From Chara braunii (Eukaryota > Streptophyta > Charophyceae > Charales > Characeae): a stretch of 64,000 nt of DNA. The notes beneath the pieces were generated by a model. That model worked only from the letters and a program-made list of their open reading frames with translations, was not told the DNA's origin and did no database searches. Of this stretch, positions 34,310 to 45,620 are shown in pieces. The DNA is taken from the NCBI GenBank assembly GCA_003427395.1, contig BFEA01000435.1, positions 354,281 through 418,280 on the forward strand, given 5' to 3'. How positions within the stretch are numbered: position 1 is the first letter of the stretch; every line of letters begins with the position of its first letter. A program made the position numbers and the translations under genes.

Positions 34310-34620
34310 TTTGTGGGGGTCGCAGGTTGTGCTGCTCAAGGCACCTTGCTCATCACAATCAGAAATAAGTATGGATCTCAGCACACTTATCAAACTTCTC
34401 CGACAAGTATACAATCAAGGCGCCTTGCTCATCACAATCGAAAATAAGACTTAGTATGGATCTCAGCACACTTATCAAACTTCTCCGATAAGGACACAAT
34501 CAAGGCGCCTTGCTCATCGGAATTATACATAAGTATGGATCTTGACACACTTCCGCATATCAGGCACACCTTGCTCATTATAAACAAGTATGGATCTCAG
34601 CACACTTCCGCATATGGGGC
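34310..34620 (-). repeat. Tandem array downstream of DUF7869 transposon copy 2
   Basis: Four units share 'AGTATGGATCTCAGCACACTT' type sequence (near 34370, 34454, 34532, 34588) and 'AAGGCGCCTTGCTCATC', with spacings of 84, 78 and 56 bp. The core phrase resembles that of the array at 5400-7330, and both lie on the same side of a transposon copy. Confidence 0.7.
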
Positions 34621-34749
34621 GAGTGGATGGGTGAGTGGATGCGTATGCCTAGGTTGCTTAGGCTGCAGCTGAAACTGAATTCGTTCGAAAGAGGACACAA
34701 TATAATGTCCTATTTTAACAAATAATAATAATTTTAAAAATAGTACTAC

Positions 34750-35703
34750 TTATGAAAGTATCCTCGAGCGTCCCCAGGTCCCATTAGAACCAAACCCGTA
34801 CAAGGCATTCATTGACGACCCAAAAGCAAGGATTTGTGGCTCTCCCTTCGTCGCCATGTTCGAGAACATAAAAATGTATTTCATCCTTACAAACCAACCA
34901 ACACCTGTCAAGGACTTACCAATGACGTCACGCACACAACATGCCGCTTGCTCTACCTCATGCCACTTATCAACCTCATCAATTTGGCCGACAATCACTA
35001 AATCAGACTGTTCGTTCTCGTAGAGAATGCGAGGAGTGTCTAGACTGTCACCATTGATTCTCGACTCATTGCGAAAAGCAAGCTCTACATCGTCTACCAA
35101 AGTTCGCTTTTCGTTCGAACATGTCATGCACAACACTTTGCAGAAATCGAAATCGGTCAAAGACAACCGTACGCTACAGTATGACACATCCGGCGATCGC
35201 GTTTCGACACCACGCAACAGATATCGTTCCAGAAACAGATTGTCGGTCGTGTAGTCCAACAACTTTTGTTTCAAGTTTGCGGATCACACACGAGGTGACC
35301 TTGTGTCGTTCTGAAGGCGAAGGCAACACCGCTTATTTTCTTCTTGTTCGAGCGTGACGCGCAGGGACGGAAGTTGCTTGACACTGATGACATAATGAGG
35401 TACTTTGATAAGCCTCCCGTACTCTATCACGAAAACAAACTTCTAGTCCTTATCCCATGAACATTTCCTTGTCAGGATCGATCTATCTCATTCTGCCTCA
35501 GACCAGGCATCGAGAGGTTTGTCCAAGAAGAGGACGACACTCATCAATGCGTCGTTTTCAAACTCCGTTCTCATCAGTCCAGTAATTTTTGTATCGTCTC
35601 CCACACGAGACAAGCCACATGCGCAAGCGCGAATAAGATATGAATAAATATGGTAATCGGCCATTACTTCTTTCACCCTCCCTACACAAGACGTGACACG
35701 CAA
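34750..35703 (-). pseudogene. Second gene of the DUF7869-type transposon, copy 2
   Basis: A single minus-strand frame from about 35703 to 34750. It has at least three stops (near 35485, 35447 and 35286) where copy 1 has Trp, Tyr and Trp codons, two of them TGG to TGA. Conserved blocks are 'YSYLIRACACGL', 'DDTKITGLMRTEFENDALMS', 'LDKPLDAW', 'TLVDDVELAFRNESRINGDS', 'KWHEVEQAACCVRDVIGKSL' and 'NALYGFGS'. It keeps Lys where copy 1 has its TAA, so the two copies decayed independently. Product unknown. Confidence 0.65.
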
Positions 35704-36069
35704 AACAAAAACGAAAATGAATTGTTGAAAACGTAGAACATACGCCTCAATGATGAACTATACTTCCGAAATTGTTTAACCATCACCCAAGTTAACCCAA
35801 CCGTCTTAAAAAAGTCAACCTTAGATCATAAACAAATTCGGCCACGTTGTCCTACCGCAGAAATGATTGTTTAAAAAAATATGCTCATTTTCAGACTCCG
35901 TCTTTCTATAATGGACAAACTCTGCTACGATGTCCTGCCATAACGAACCCTGCCCGAACAATGTTTTTTCGAAAACGTATTTGCTTATTTATTTGGCGGA
36001 CTGATAAAGCCTATGATGTGCACTCGTAGTTTTTATCTCCTGCATGAACACTCCCTTCAATAGATAGAC

Positions 36070-38335
36070 TCAAATCTCGAAGTGCAGTTTCGACATTCAA
36101 TCAAACATTGGAAGGAATGACAAGTCTAGTTGTGAACGGGTTTGTACCTCTGCTTGGTCTCTGCCTACCAGAAGCGATCGAATCGCCATGCTGCCATTGT
36201 ATCCTATCATTAATCTTCCATCTTTTTTCTCATGCGTTTTCATAAGCTCTTCCAGTCGATACCCAACATTCTACTAACAATTCATTATAATGTGCCAATT
36301 TTTTTTTTCACGAACCATTCGAGAAAGTGTTTTGCCCACCTAGATAGGCTCACATTTGAAAAGATCGTCATTAAAAGGGCGAAGAATAATAAAAATGTCG
36401 ATGTCAACATTCATGAGGGGGTCGAAAGTGGTCTTCGGAAGATCGTTTTTGCGTCCAACAAACAGGGGTCCCTTGTCGTCGATGTTGACATTGCTATAAG
36501 ATGGTTGTTGATCGCTTTCGAGCAGTTGTGGTCTTGGCAAAAAACTTTATTGAGGTTATGTGGACTTCCCGTTCACGATGATCTCGTCGCCATGTTTGAT
36601 AACCTCGTCCTAGTAAAACAAAGCTCTTTCTCTGCTACTCATTTCATGTTCGTTGTTAGTGCCCCACAACGACCGCTTGCTCTCCATCGACTCGTAGAAT
36701 CGAATAATACAATTTTTTTTATTATAATAATCATTTCAGGGAACAAGCTGCATAGAAGGTGGGTGAAATGACCACGAAGGACTGGGTTCTGATTCAACCA
36801 ATAAATCGGGGTTCTGATTCAACCAATAAATTTGATCTTCCTCGGGCAACCTGTTGTCGTCATCGCAAATGTACAGCATGCTCAGATTATCTCCAACCAT
36901 CAAAAATTTAAGCAAGTGAGATTTCAAAATACCTGTAATGTCTGACGCAAGGACTGGGCCTACAATACTTAACCAATTTACCAGTGTATCGAGGAAAATA
37001 GACTTGGGAGACTTTTTGTGCGATTGTTTGTCGAGCTCATAGAACTCGTTCATAGTATAAGCGTCTATATTTTTCAATTTCTTCAAGAAGACGCCGAAAG
37101 TAGTGTCAACGTCTGTATGGGTATGTCCCACCATCATGAAACTTGTTTCTTCCACTTAGAAAATATTGAACTTAACCAAGAGTAAAGCTAGCGCACATAT
37201 GTACTTGTTCTTGTTTTTCCCCCAATAATTTTTTGCTTCAATGCGCAAAAACAGTTGTATTGGTTTCCTGCTCGCCTGAATTTCAACGATGGTTCTCATA
37301 AGACAAGTAGTGATTGTGTGCGAATCGTGTTTGAAATACGGAAAACACGTTTAGAGATATATAACAGGGTCTTTACTGTGTGCAATGACACCTGTTAGAT
37401 TCGTCTTCATCATCATTTTGTGACTAAGTGTTTTCGAGTACTAGGTTGTCTGGCCAATACGGGGGATAGTCGTCTTCTTCTTATTCATGCCGTCAATGAT
37501 GAGACACAAATACTCGTTCAGGCGGACCATCGAATCAATCTTCGCTCGACTATAGTCTAATATGTGTTCAACTTGCCGCCTTAGGTAAACTTCCATCTCC
37601 TCCCAAATGAGCAATGCATTGTATACGTTATTTCAATTCATGACAGACGACACACTTCGTAAAGGTGTTTGAGTGTGTCACTAAAACATAATAAAAGTGT
37701 TTCTGCCACATTTTATAAATGTCGGTCTCTGAGACGACTTTAAGGCCATTAGCCACAAAGTTTAATTTGATGGACTTATAAATTGATCTTTTGGTAAAAG
37801 CAGATGACAGTCAAAGTTTCGGTCTCTAAATCCCACCTTGATGAACCACCTCATGTGGCATGCTATCCGCATGGTAGTCGATAAATGTTTTCATGCTGAC
37901 AAGCATGCCGACGATATTTTTTTTCGGTTGGTGTCAACCCGTCAGCCCATGCTCGCGACCGACAAAGCCATTGTCGAAGCGCTTCTTGTAGCTATAAAAC
38001 GTTTTACGAAAGACACCGAGAACATTGCAGTACGCCTTGACGCACATCGAATGTTCCAACTCGACAGGATGAACAAGTTTTTGTCCACCCTAATTCAGCA
38101 TGAAATCTTTAAGACTTTTCATGTTATACGGTCGTCTTTCCCCTGGAAGAGGTGTTAGCCGAATTTATAGTATTGCCAATTTCTTTGCATCGCATCTGCC
38201 AGACATATCTAACGTTGACTGACTTTGAACAGGAATCGCATCATGAGATCGAACTTGTGTTGGACTCACTCGTGTCGTTGAGAGTTCCTCCGAAGAAAAG
38301 TCAGTGGCTACCAATTTCATGCCACAATAGCTAGC
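36070..38335 (-). pseudogene. DUF7869-type transposase, copy 2
   Basis: A diverged copy of the coding region at 8623-11110, same strand. The best frame (36736-37155) has 'MMVGHTHTDVDTTFGVFLKKL' and 'DDDNRLPEEDQIYWLNQNP', with Arg where copy 1 has a TAG. The C-terminal module survives at 36340-36540 ('GPLFVGRKNDLPKTTFDPL', 'IFIILRPFNDD'). Upstream, traces of the 'DN...EN' segment near 37230, the D-x-x-Q segment near 37480 and the HTH-like segment near 38000 can be followed but are broken by several stops and indels. Nonfunctional. Confidence 0.65.
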
Positions 38336-38368
38336 TTGTCGTAACGACGTACAAGAAAAGGATTGTTG

Positions 38369-38900
38369 TCAAGATGAATAGTTAGTGCCCACCAACTTCT
38401 CATCCTCGTCATTACAGGTCATGAAAGAAGCAATCATCGGCATGTGACCGACGTCCGCCGAAGTTGCGGCGTGTACCTCGTCAGAAAAGTGAACAACACT
38501 TCGGGAGGCAGATGGTTGTTGTCCTGCGGACGGTGTCGCTCCACCCCAGGCAAATAGATGCAACCCCCAGAACTCTCACAAAAAGTGAGACTTCGTTTTT
38601 TGGGAAATGCAGTATAAGACTCTTGGAAAAGCGGATTGTTGGAAGAGCTAATTGGGGCCATCTGCAGGATGTCTAGATGGGAATGCACGTCGATGACTTG
38701 TTCAGTTTCCATAGCCTGGTTCAAGCGTCCGTTCCTGGAACCCTCCTTTGCGCCCTTTTGTAGCCCTCGGTTTCATGGAACTCTCCTTTGTGCCCTCTTC
38801 AGGCGCCCGTTCCTGGAACCCCCCTTCTGTCCGTTAGAAAAATTGGACTTCGATAACAAGCAGAGAAGAGTCAATTCGAGAAATCGTCCACACATGCAAA
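38369..38900 (-). pseudogene. Upstream Ser-rich exon-like region of transposase copy 2
   Basis: A 96-codon frame (38434-38724) begins 'MNQAMETEQVIDVH' and includes 'FPKKRSLTFCESSGGCIYLPG', matching the region at 10981-11520 of copy 1. Upstream, 38728-38836 holds three imperfect copies of a roughly 41-bp unit built on GTTCCTGGAACCCTCCTTTG, which is absent from copy 1. Confidence 0.55.
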
Positions 38901-38984
38901 ACAGTTGAGCAAACTGTCAGTACGAATTGGTTCTTGAAATAGTGCATGCAACAATTGACCTCTCCTCCATGCAGTGAAAATTTC

Positions 38985-40655
38985 CAAGTGGAACGGGATC
39001 CAAACTTGCGAGAATAAGGAATCCCCCAACAACAGAGCTGCGAGACGGTTTGGTGAATACTTCTCAGAATTTCGGATTCCGTTCAACTTCAAGTTTTCTC
39101 ACAGTAAGACTATGTGCAGTAGAAATATAAAGAACATGACTCTTGGACCCAACAGCACCCCCCCTAAACCCCCGATGCGACATTTCGACAAGGCCAGCCC
39201 GTGTGCTGGCGATGCGAACCTTTGCAGCCGAGTTACTGAAAGAGGAAGGCGCAAATTTGTAAGCGGGTGCTATGAATGATCTGACAAACCGCAATCCACG
39301 AAGTGTGCCGAGATCCAAACTTGTCAGAGATCGAAATTCCTCGACTGCATTTACTTCACTAACAGAAGGTCATCTAAACCTTTCTTGCCTCGGCTCCCAG
39401 GACAAAAATTTTGTGTTGCAGTAGTCGACAATGGCAGACCACGAGCTCAGTGTGCAGAAATACCGTACTGGGGATAAGGGGGGGTTGTTGCGAGGTCCAA
39501 CAAGCCTCTCTATCCCGTTTCGTTTGTCGAACATTATCGAAAAAGCAGCCGCGTACAGTGCAAATGCAAACGTGGTAATAGTAGTGAACGCTGCAAAGTC
39601 CGAGGAGGCGTAAACCCAAGATGTGACGAATCCACTCCCTTAAATTTCCCTGTGGACCGATCTCGTGAGAGACGTTTTTCTCGTGACTGCAATGATTAAA
39701 CTGTCGTACATGCAATTTTTCTCTGCAACACTAGACGCGGATGAACTTAGAAGAACATCCGCTTTTGGCCCCCTCATCAACCCCGCATAAAACCATGATG
39801 TGAATTGTCAACAAGGCGTTCATGCTCATGCGTTCGTAATGCTAAATTCTGCACTCTAAATGTCGAAATGGGAACGCGCAGATTCGCAGGCGAGTGGAAA
39901 TAATGATATGAAAGTGCGCAATCTTAAAAGTGTGTCGGGATCCGAACTAGCCAGAGACAGGATTTCCTTGACTACAATGATTTTCAATCTTTAGTAATTT
40001 GATTACATAATATTTCCACTCTATTGGACACATTAGGAAGTGCAGGTGCACATAATGCAAGCGCAAATGTTTGCGAAGTGTGGGTCGCACAATCTTGCAG
40101 ACGGCATGGACGAGAGATCTTACGACGCTCGACCCTCACAGTGTGGAGGGGTCCCCATGAGTCAGAGACGAGATTCCCACTACAACATTGATTGACTGCC
40201 AAACTCTCCTAGACCTCTCGCGAACCCATGCGTCAGAGACGGTATTCCCACTACAACATTGATTGAATGCAATCCTATGTTCCAGACAAACAAGACATGT
40301 CTCCTAGACCTCTCGCGAACCCCCCTAAGCCCTCGATGAGGTTGTTCAATCATGTTTTTCAGTCCGCTGGCAATGGTAGCTTGTACAGATTGTATATGGG
40401 AAAAGACAGACGCAAATTTGCTGACACGCATATTGACTGATTTGACAGAGCTCGATCCCCGAAGTCCGCCGGGATCCGAACTTGTCAGAAAAGGGGTTCC
40501 ACCAACCACAATAACGAGTCATCGTAGAAGTGTCCAATGCCAAACGAGGATGATTTGTTGTGTTGAGCACTCGCGACAATCAAATAATAGTGCGTCTGAC
40601 GGTCGACCTTTCTTGCGTGCAGAATAAATTTTCAAGTTCGACGGGATCTGAACTT
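38985..40655 (+). repeat. Dispersed 24-bp palindromic motif, cluster G, in repeated units
   Basis: Plus copies at 38985-39008, 39300-39323, 39927-39950, 40461-40484 (GAAGTCCG/CGAACTTG) and 40632-40655 (CAAGTTCG/TGAACTTG); a minus copy at 39069-39090. Most are followed by CAGAGA or CGGGATTAGGAATCCC-like sequence. The region is upstream of transposase copy 2, as cluster A is of copy 1. A doubled phrase 'CCCACTACAACATTGATTG' is at about 40170 and 40248. Confidence 0.82.
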
Positions 40656-41680
40656 GCGGGATTAGGGAATCCCCTAACAACGAAGTTGCGGCGCTCTCGG
40701 TCGAATCCGTCTTCATGGAAGTCCGCATGTCGTCAAACTTTATATTTTTTTCACTATGAGACTATTTGTGGCAGAAGTGCAAAGAACATCCGTCTTGGAC
40801 CTAACAGCGACCCCCATAAACCCTCGATGGAGACATTGGAGTAACATTAGAGGTTACTTACGAGATGGGCATACAAGATATGACCATAATATTCCCTAGA
40901 CTCATAAGAGACATTGGAGGTTACTTGCACGATGAATATACAAGGTATAACCATAATATTTGCTAGAAGTTTGCAGAATATTGATTTGAATATCTGCGCG
41001 AGTGTCTGGAAAAAATCCCTGGTCATCTTGAAGCATTCCGATGAAGTCGATCCAACGTGTAGGTCTGTCATCTCGAACTATCAAAAGTAGCTCCGCTCCT
41101 CTGATTAAACTGACGTCATCTGTATCGTGAATAATAAGATACCCGACCATTGTGAGGTCTTGTCTTTCACTATCCATCATGCATTGATAAGCTCAAAACG
41201 TCGACGCTCCTTATGCTCAATCTCCGTTATAGAAAAGACTACTCGCCTGAAGCGTCGAAATATGTTATCAGGCGGTTGACGATAATGGTGAACATAATCA
41301 AAAGGATCACATTGTTTGTTATAACGCAAGAGCATTGCATAGAAAAATCATTTCACCTCCACAGTATGTTCAGCGTACGGACCTCATTCATCACTATGTC
41401 GAACCAGCACATATGTCACTCTATTGATTTTTCAAGGATCAAAACCAAATCAAATGATATTTCTTGTAGAATCAGTACAAAATAGGCATCTTCTCGAAAA
41501 ACGCCTCAAACTTCCTTGTCAAATCGTGGTCGATCCCTTATTGGAAATGCAATAGATGCATCATAAATTAATCGGTCCATTTGCTCCATGCTGATCCCAT
41601 CTTCTCCCGGGTTCAACATCTGAGCAGTCGATTCCTCCCGTTGTCAAGCGCATCCGTTTCCTCTTTTTTTTCAAAAGGCG
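40656..41680. other. Gene-less stretch with faint minus-strand coding-like sequence
   Basis: A minus frame at 40902-41180 gives 93 codons ('LTMVGYLIIHDTDDVSLIRG'). Sequence upstream of it on the minus strand also looks protein-like ('FRRFRRVVFSITEIEHKERR') but in another frame with stops. I cannot name a family. A roughly 66-bp imperfect duplication (phrase GAGGTTACTT) spans about 40850-40975. Confidence 0.3.
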
Positions 41681-43475
41681 AAAACCCTCTCTACCATGTC
41701 ACACAAGAGTTAGACAAAACAAAAAATTGAGACAACTCGAGGACGTATGAAACAACGTCTTGCACCGCTGAGGCATACGAGGTTGCGTCGTCTCTTCGTC
41801 GCTCTAGCCAGGTGCGCCAATTGTACTTTTTGCGGTCATGTACGACAAGATAGTTTCTCGAGGGGTACAACTTTTCTTCCTAAGGGGATGTAGCCACCCT
41901 TAGGGGCGTATCTCTACCGAGCTACTAACTCACGTGTGAAAGCTTTTAATGCAATTGCAGAGGTACGTTAGCCAATTGCGTTTGTTCGTTCCGTTCATGT
42001 ATAGAAAATGCTTGATTAAACTCGAGGTGGACCCAAACGTCGTTTGTCCCTCAGGACGTTGATGTCCTAAGTATGAAGCTGGCGTCGGTCGACAAGGAGG
42101 ATCTCAACCAAACATGAAACTCATAACTGAATTCTGGTCCCTTGGACACATAGTCAAAAGAAAGTCATTACGACCATAAATAAAAATATCAGAAGAAATC
42201 AAACGTAGTCGATTGAAAATAATATACAATATGAAATCATAATTGAAAGAAATTGACATCGTCATTTGATATATCCAATAACACAAAATCAAATAAAACC
42301 CGATCATCCCTGGTCGAACTCGATACTAAAAAAAAGAATTGTATTGAACTGCTAAAGAAAAGTTGACTTTAACAATAATATTCGATGCAGCGATAAAGAA
42401 GTGGACTGCCTTGGTTTTGACTTGATGAGACGCGCCGCCAAAGTCATTCATTCTTCCTAATATCGACTTAAGATTGAACGTTTATACCCGTCTCCATATA
42501 TCTTAGTCTTCTTGAATTACAAGTTGCTTGGCGGATGATTCCTTATCACGTGCATTACTTGAAGTGTTGCATGTCTTTCCGTCTAGGAAGTGGATCGGGT
42601 TATTCCTCCTCCTCGGTCGAGCACAAAGCTCGGATTTCATAAGGCGGGCCGTCTCCACCGAATCAACATGTTTCCCCCCATACAGCGGTAAATTTTAGTT
42701 GTTCTCATTTCTTTTTAAGCTCAAGGTAACTTCGACGAAAAATAGGTGATTAAAGAACGAGAATCGTTTGCAAAGTTATACAAAGATGCGGTCAATTCGA
42801 GATAGAACGGGTAATCCTTTGAAACAGACAAGTAAGTCGATTTGATTTTGCCGTCTTTGTTTGAATCAAAATCCTTTTACGATGCTCATAAAATTACACA
42901 TTTTTAAATCAACATGTTTTTCTGTCCAGCATGCGGGTACTGGAAGAAAGAAAATAATCCTTTTCACCAGCCCTAAGTAGGCACAACCAAACAACCACAA
43001 GTGTAGAGAATCCAGCAACCCATACTCCCGTATAATCACATTTTTCACATGCATGATCACACACGCTTTACTCAACCTTTTCTTTTGAACATTCAAAACA
43101 AACCGGGTCAGCAAAGTCTCGGTTCACACGATTGTGAAAGAATATGAGTCAATCAACCGACTTTGAATGAAAGAGTGTCGAACGCACGCTGACCCACTAA
43201 AGACAACCAAGAAAAATATACACGTTGCCAAAGAAAAACCTGCAGCCCCGAGGTAAAACTCGCACGTCCCGCACGCAGTAGTCCGAAGTACGAAAACGAG
43301 GAATCAAACATGTCCCAAAAAAAATGTCGGAGACAAAATAAGTCCCAACTCATGCCGAAAGGTCCCGGGTGGTCCCGCACTATTCCTTCGAGCACCTGAT
43401 GACGTCGCCCACCAAAATAATTTCCACCATTCCCTACAAAAACATTAGGCAACCAGTTGACTTTGTCAGTACTGC

Positions 43476-44419
43476 CACAAGTGATTAACGACGTACTGAA
43501 ATTTCAGAATGAAAGGCTCTGAACTTTGTTAGCGGAGGTCTGAAATCGTTGAAATAGTCTGTCAAATCTGTTTCATACGTGTTTTGTACTTCATTTTTGT
43601 ATACTTACGATTTTGCACTTACGATTGGTTTTGTCAACCGTGTATAACTTGTGTTATGGACGGTTGACATCTGTCAAAGTTGTGTGGATGATCAATCAAT
43701 CTGAAATCGTTGAAATAGCCTGAAGACATTTCATGCTATTTTAGGAGTTTCAAGTGGTCTGAAGGTCTTTTTTTTTTTTTTTTTTTTTTTGCCTGTTTTT
43801 TGTTGGTTCAACGTTGTTGTGTGCCGCTTCAGATCATTTCAGGAGTTTCGGGTGGGGAAATATGAAACCTCTGAAATTTTTTGAAGTGGCTGAAGCTTTT
43901 GAAAGCGATTTTAGATCCTTTGGGGGCATCAGAAACCGCTTTTAGATTTTCTCCCACTTCAAGTCATTTCAGGAGTTTCGGATATGGAGACTTTAAACCT
44001 TTTAAATGACCTGAAGTTGTCGAAGCTTCTGAAAGCGGTTTCACGTCCTCCCATCTAAATGTTTGGGTAGAGGAACCTAAAATCGCTTTCATAATCTTCA
44101 GCCACTTCATGTTATTTCAAGAGTTTCGGGTGGGGAGGCTTGAAACCTCTTAAATGACCTAAAGTGGTTGAACTTTCTAAAAGTAGTTTTAGATCCCCCT
44201 ATCCAAATGCTTGGATGGGGGGACCTAAAACCGCTTTCAGAAGTATCGGTCAATTCAGGTCATCTAAGAGGTTTTAGGTGGGGACCTAAAACCTCTGAAA
44301 TGACCTGAAGTGGCTGAAGCTTCTGAAGGCGGTTTCAGGTCCCCTCATTCAAGTATCCAACACCCGTATGAAGCGGGTGAAAATGACCTGAAAATACAGG
44401 TTGTTGTTAACCTTCTCTT
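43476..44419. mobile_element. Fold-back, hAT-like non-autonomous insertion
   Basis: Copies B and C lack this segment. It is flanked by an 8-bp direct repeat AGTACTGC (43468-43475 and 44420-44427), the target duplication length of hAT elements. Its ends are imperfect inverted repeats sharing TTAAC, AC, CTG and TTTCAG in register. Inside, units of about 145 bp repeat (near 43877, 44013, 44158, 44302), each with a 'CTGAAGTGGCTGAAGCTTCTG' phrase and an internal palindrome around 'ACCTAAAACCGCTTTC'. A poly-T run lies at about 43769-43790. No transposase ORF. Confidence 0.65.
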
Positions 44420-44689
44420 AGTACTGCATATCTGACCCACGCGTTCCACTGGTCCCGTTGGTTTCATTTGACCAAAGTCAAGGGTCCCACCTTCACTGAC
44501 ACGTGAAAAAAAAATAAAATGGTGTGTTGTTTCTACTTCGATAAACCCAACCGATACCTCAATCAACGCTCGTCGTACCGCCGTAGTACCCCCTCTACAA
44601 TATATCTCTTCACTTACGTTGACGTCGAGCTTCTAAACGTGCCAACAATTTCTCTCCCAACTAGTATCGCCTGACAAGCTTCAATTTTG

Positions 44690-45100
44690 GCAGCATAATG
44701 CTGCTAAAATCGGTACCGTTGACGCCGAAACATTTCGGCAGCATGTCCCTACAAAAGTTCAAAAACGGTTTGCCAAAGGTCCGCCTGCCAGTACCACCGC
44801 TAGTGAAGTCCTGACACCCCACTGTTTGCCGCTGAAAATTTTGGAGAGCACTTTCCCACATAAGTAGGAAAATAACCTGTGAAAGGTCCACCCACCAGTA
44901 CCAGCGCCAGTGAAGTCCTGACATCTCGCTGTTGCTACTGAAAAAGTTCGTTAGCACTTCCCCACAAAAAATGGAAAAATAGTCTGTCAATACTCTGCCC
45001 GCCGGAACCACTGCCAGTGAAGTCTTGACACCCAATTGTTTGCCACTGAAACATTTCGGAAACACTTCCCCACCGTGACAAAAGTGAGACGGTTTGTGCC
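44690..45100. repeat. 108-bp tandem repeat in copy A
   Basis: The anchor phrase AGTGAAGTCCTGACA recurs at 44801, 44909 and 45016 (periods 108 and 107). The same unit recurs in copy B at 53744 and 53852 (period 108). Confidence 0.88.
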
Positions 45101-45129
45101 AGAGGTGGCACCTTTTGAAGATAAGTGTC

Positions 45130-45620
45130 ATCGCGAGAATGAACTAAAACAAATAAAATAAACAAAAGAAGAAAAAAAAACTAAATCTAACTACACGCGT
45201 CAGACCTGTACCTTTATCAGGTTCGTGTTGTTGAATACAACAGCCACCTCCTTTGCTTTTCTCTGCACTCCCTTGAAATCGAGGAAGGCAATTGTCTGGT
45301 TTGGAGAGGTAGGAAAACAACTCGTGAAAACTCAGGAGTTCAAATCCTGACAGACTCAAAGCAAGGTGCAAAAGGTATCCCGACTTTGGCGATTTTTAAA
45401 TAAAAACGCGCCTAAAAAAGAATATGAAAACATTTACGCTCGTGGCGTAGGTGCCTTACTACCGGAAAAAAATAATCAAGGCCGACAAAAATTATTTACG
45501 CCATTAAAACAATATCAGCGCAAACTGCAAAATAAAGGTTTCAACATAGGATTCGTGAAAACCAAAAAAAAAAAATTGTTAGGTTTGCACGATTTTTTAA
45601 AAAGATTCTAATAGTACATT
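45130..45620 (+). repeat. Interspersed repeat R2, copy 1
   Basis: Matches 59840-60110 and then 61025-61100: 'GAGAGGTAGGAAAACAACTC', 'GGTGCAAAAGGTATCCCGAC', and later 'CGTGGCGTAGGTGCC' and 'AAATTATTTACGCCA'. The stem-like GGAGTTCAAATCC resembles a Pol III B box but no convincing A box precedes it. The plus ORF here is not conserved in the other copy. Confidence 0.65.

Larger units (their letters stand above)
41681..45100. repeat. Long interspersed noncoding repeat, copy A
   Basis: Collinear with 51290-53940 (copy B). It starts around 'CCGCTGAGGCATACGAGGTTGCG' (41767) and passes 'GTGCATTACTTGAAGTGTTGC', 'CAATCAACCGAC' and 'CACCTGATGACGTCGCCCACC' to 'CCACTGGTCCC' and a 108-bp tandem part. Copy A carries a 944-bp insertion (43476-44419) absent from B and C. 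No protein-coding domain is recognisable, and the element type is unknown. Confidence 0.75.
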
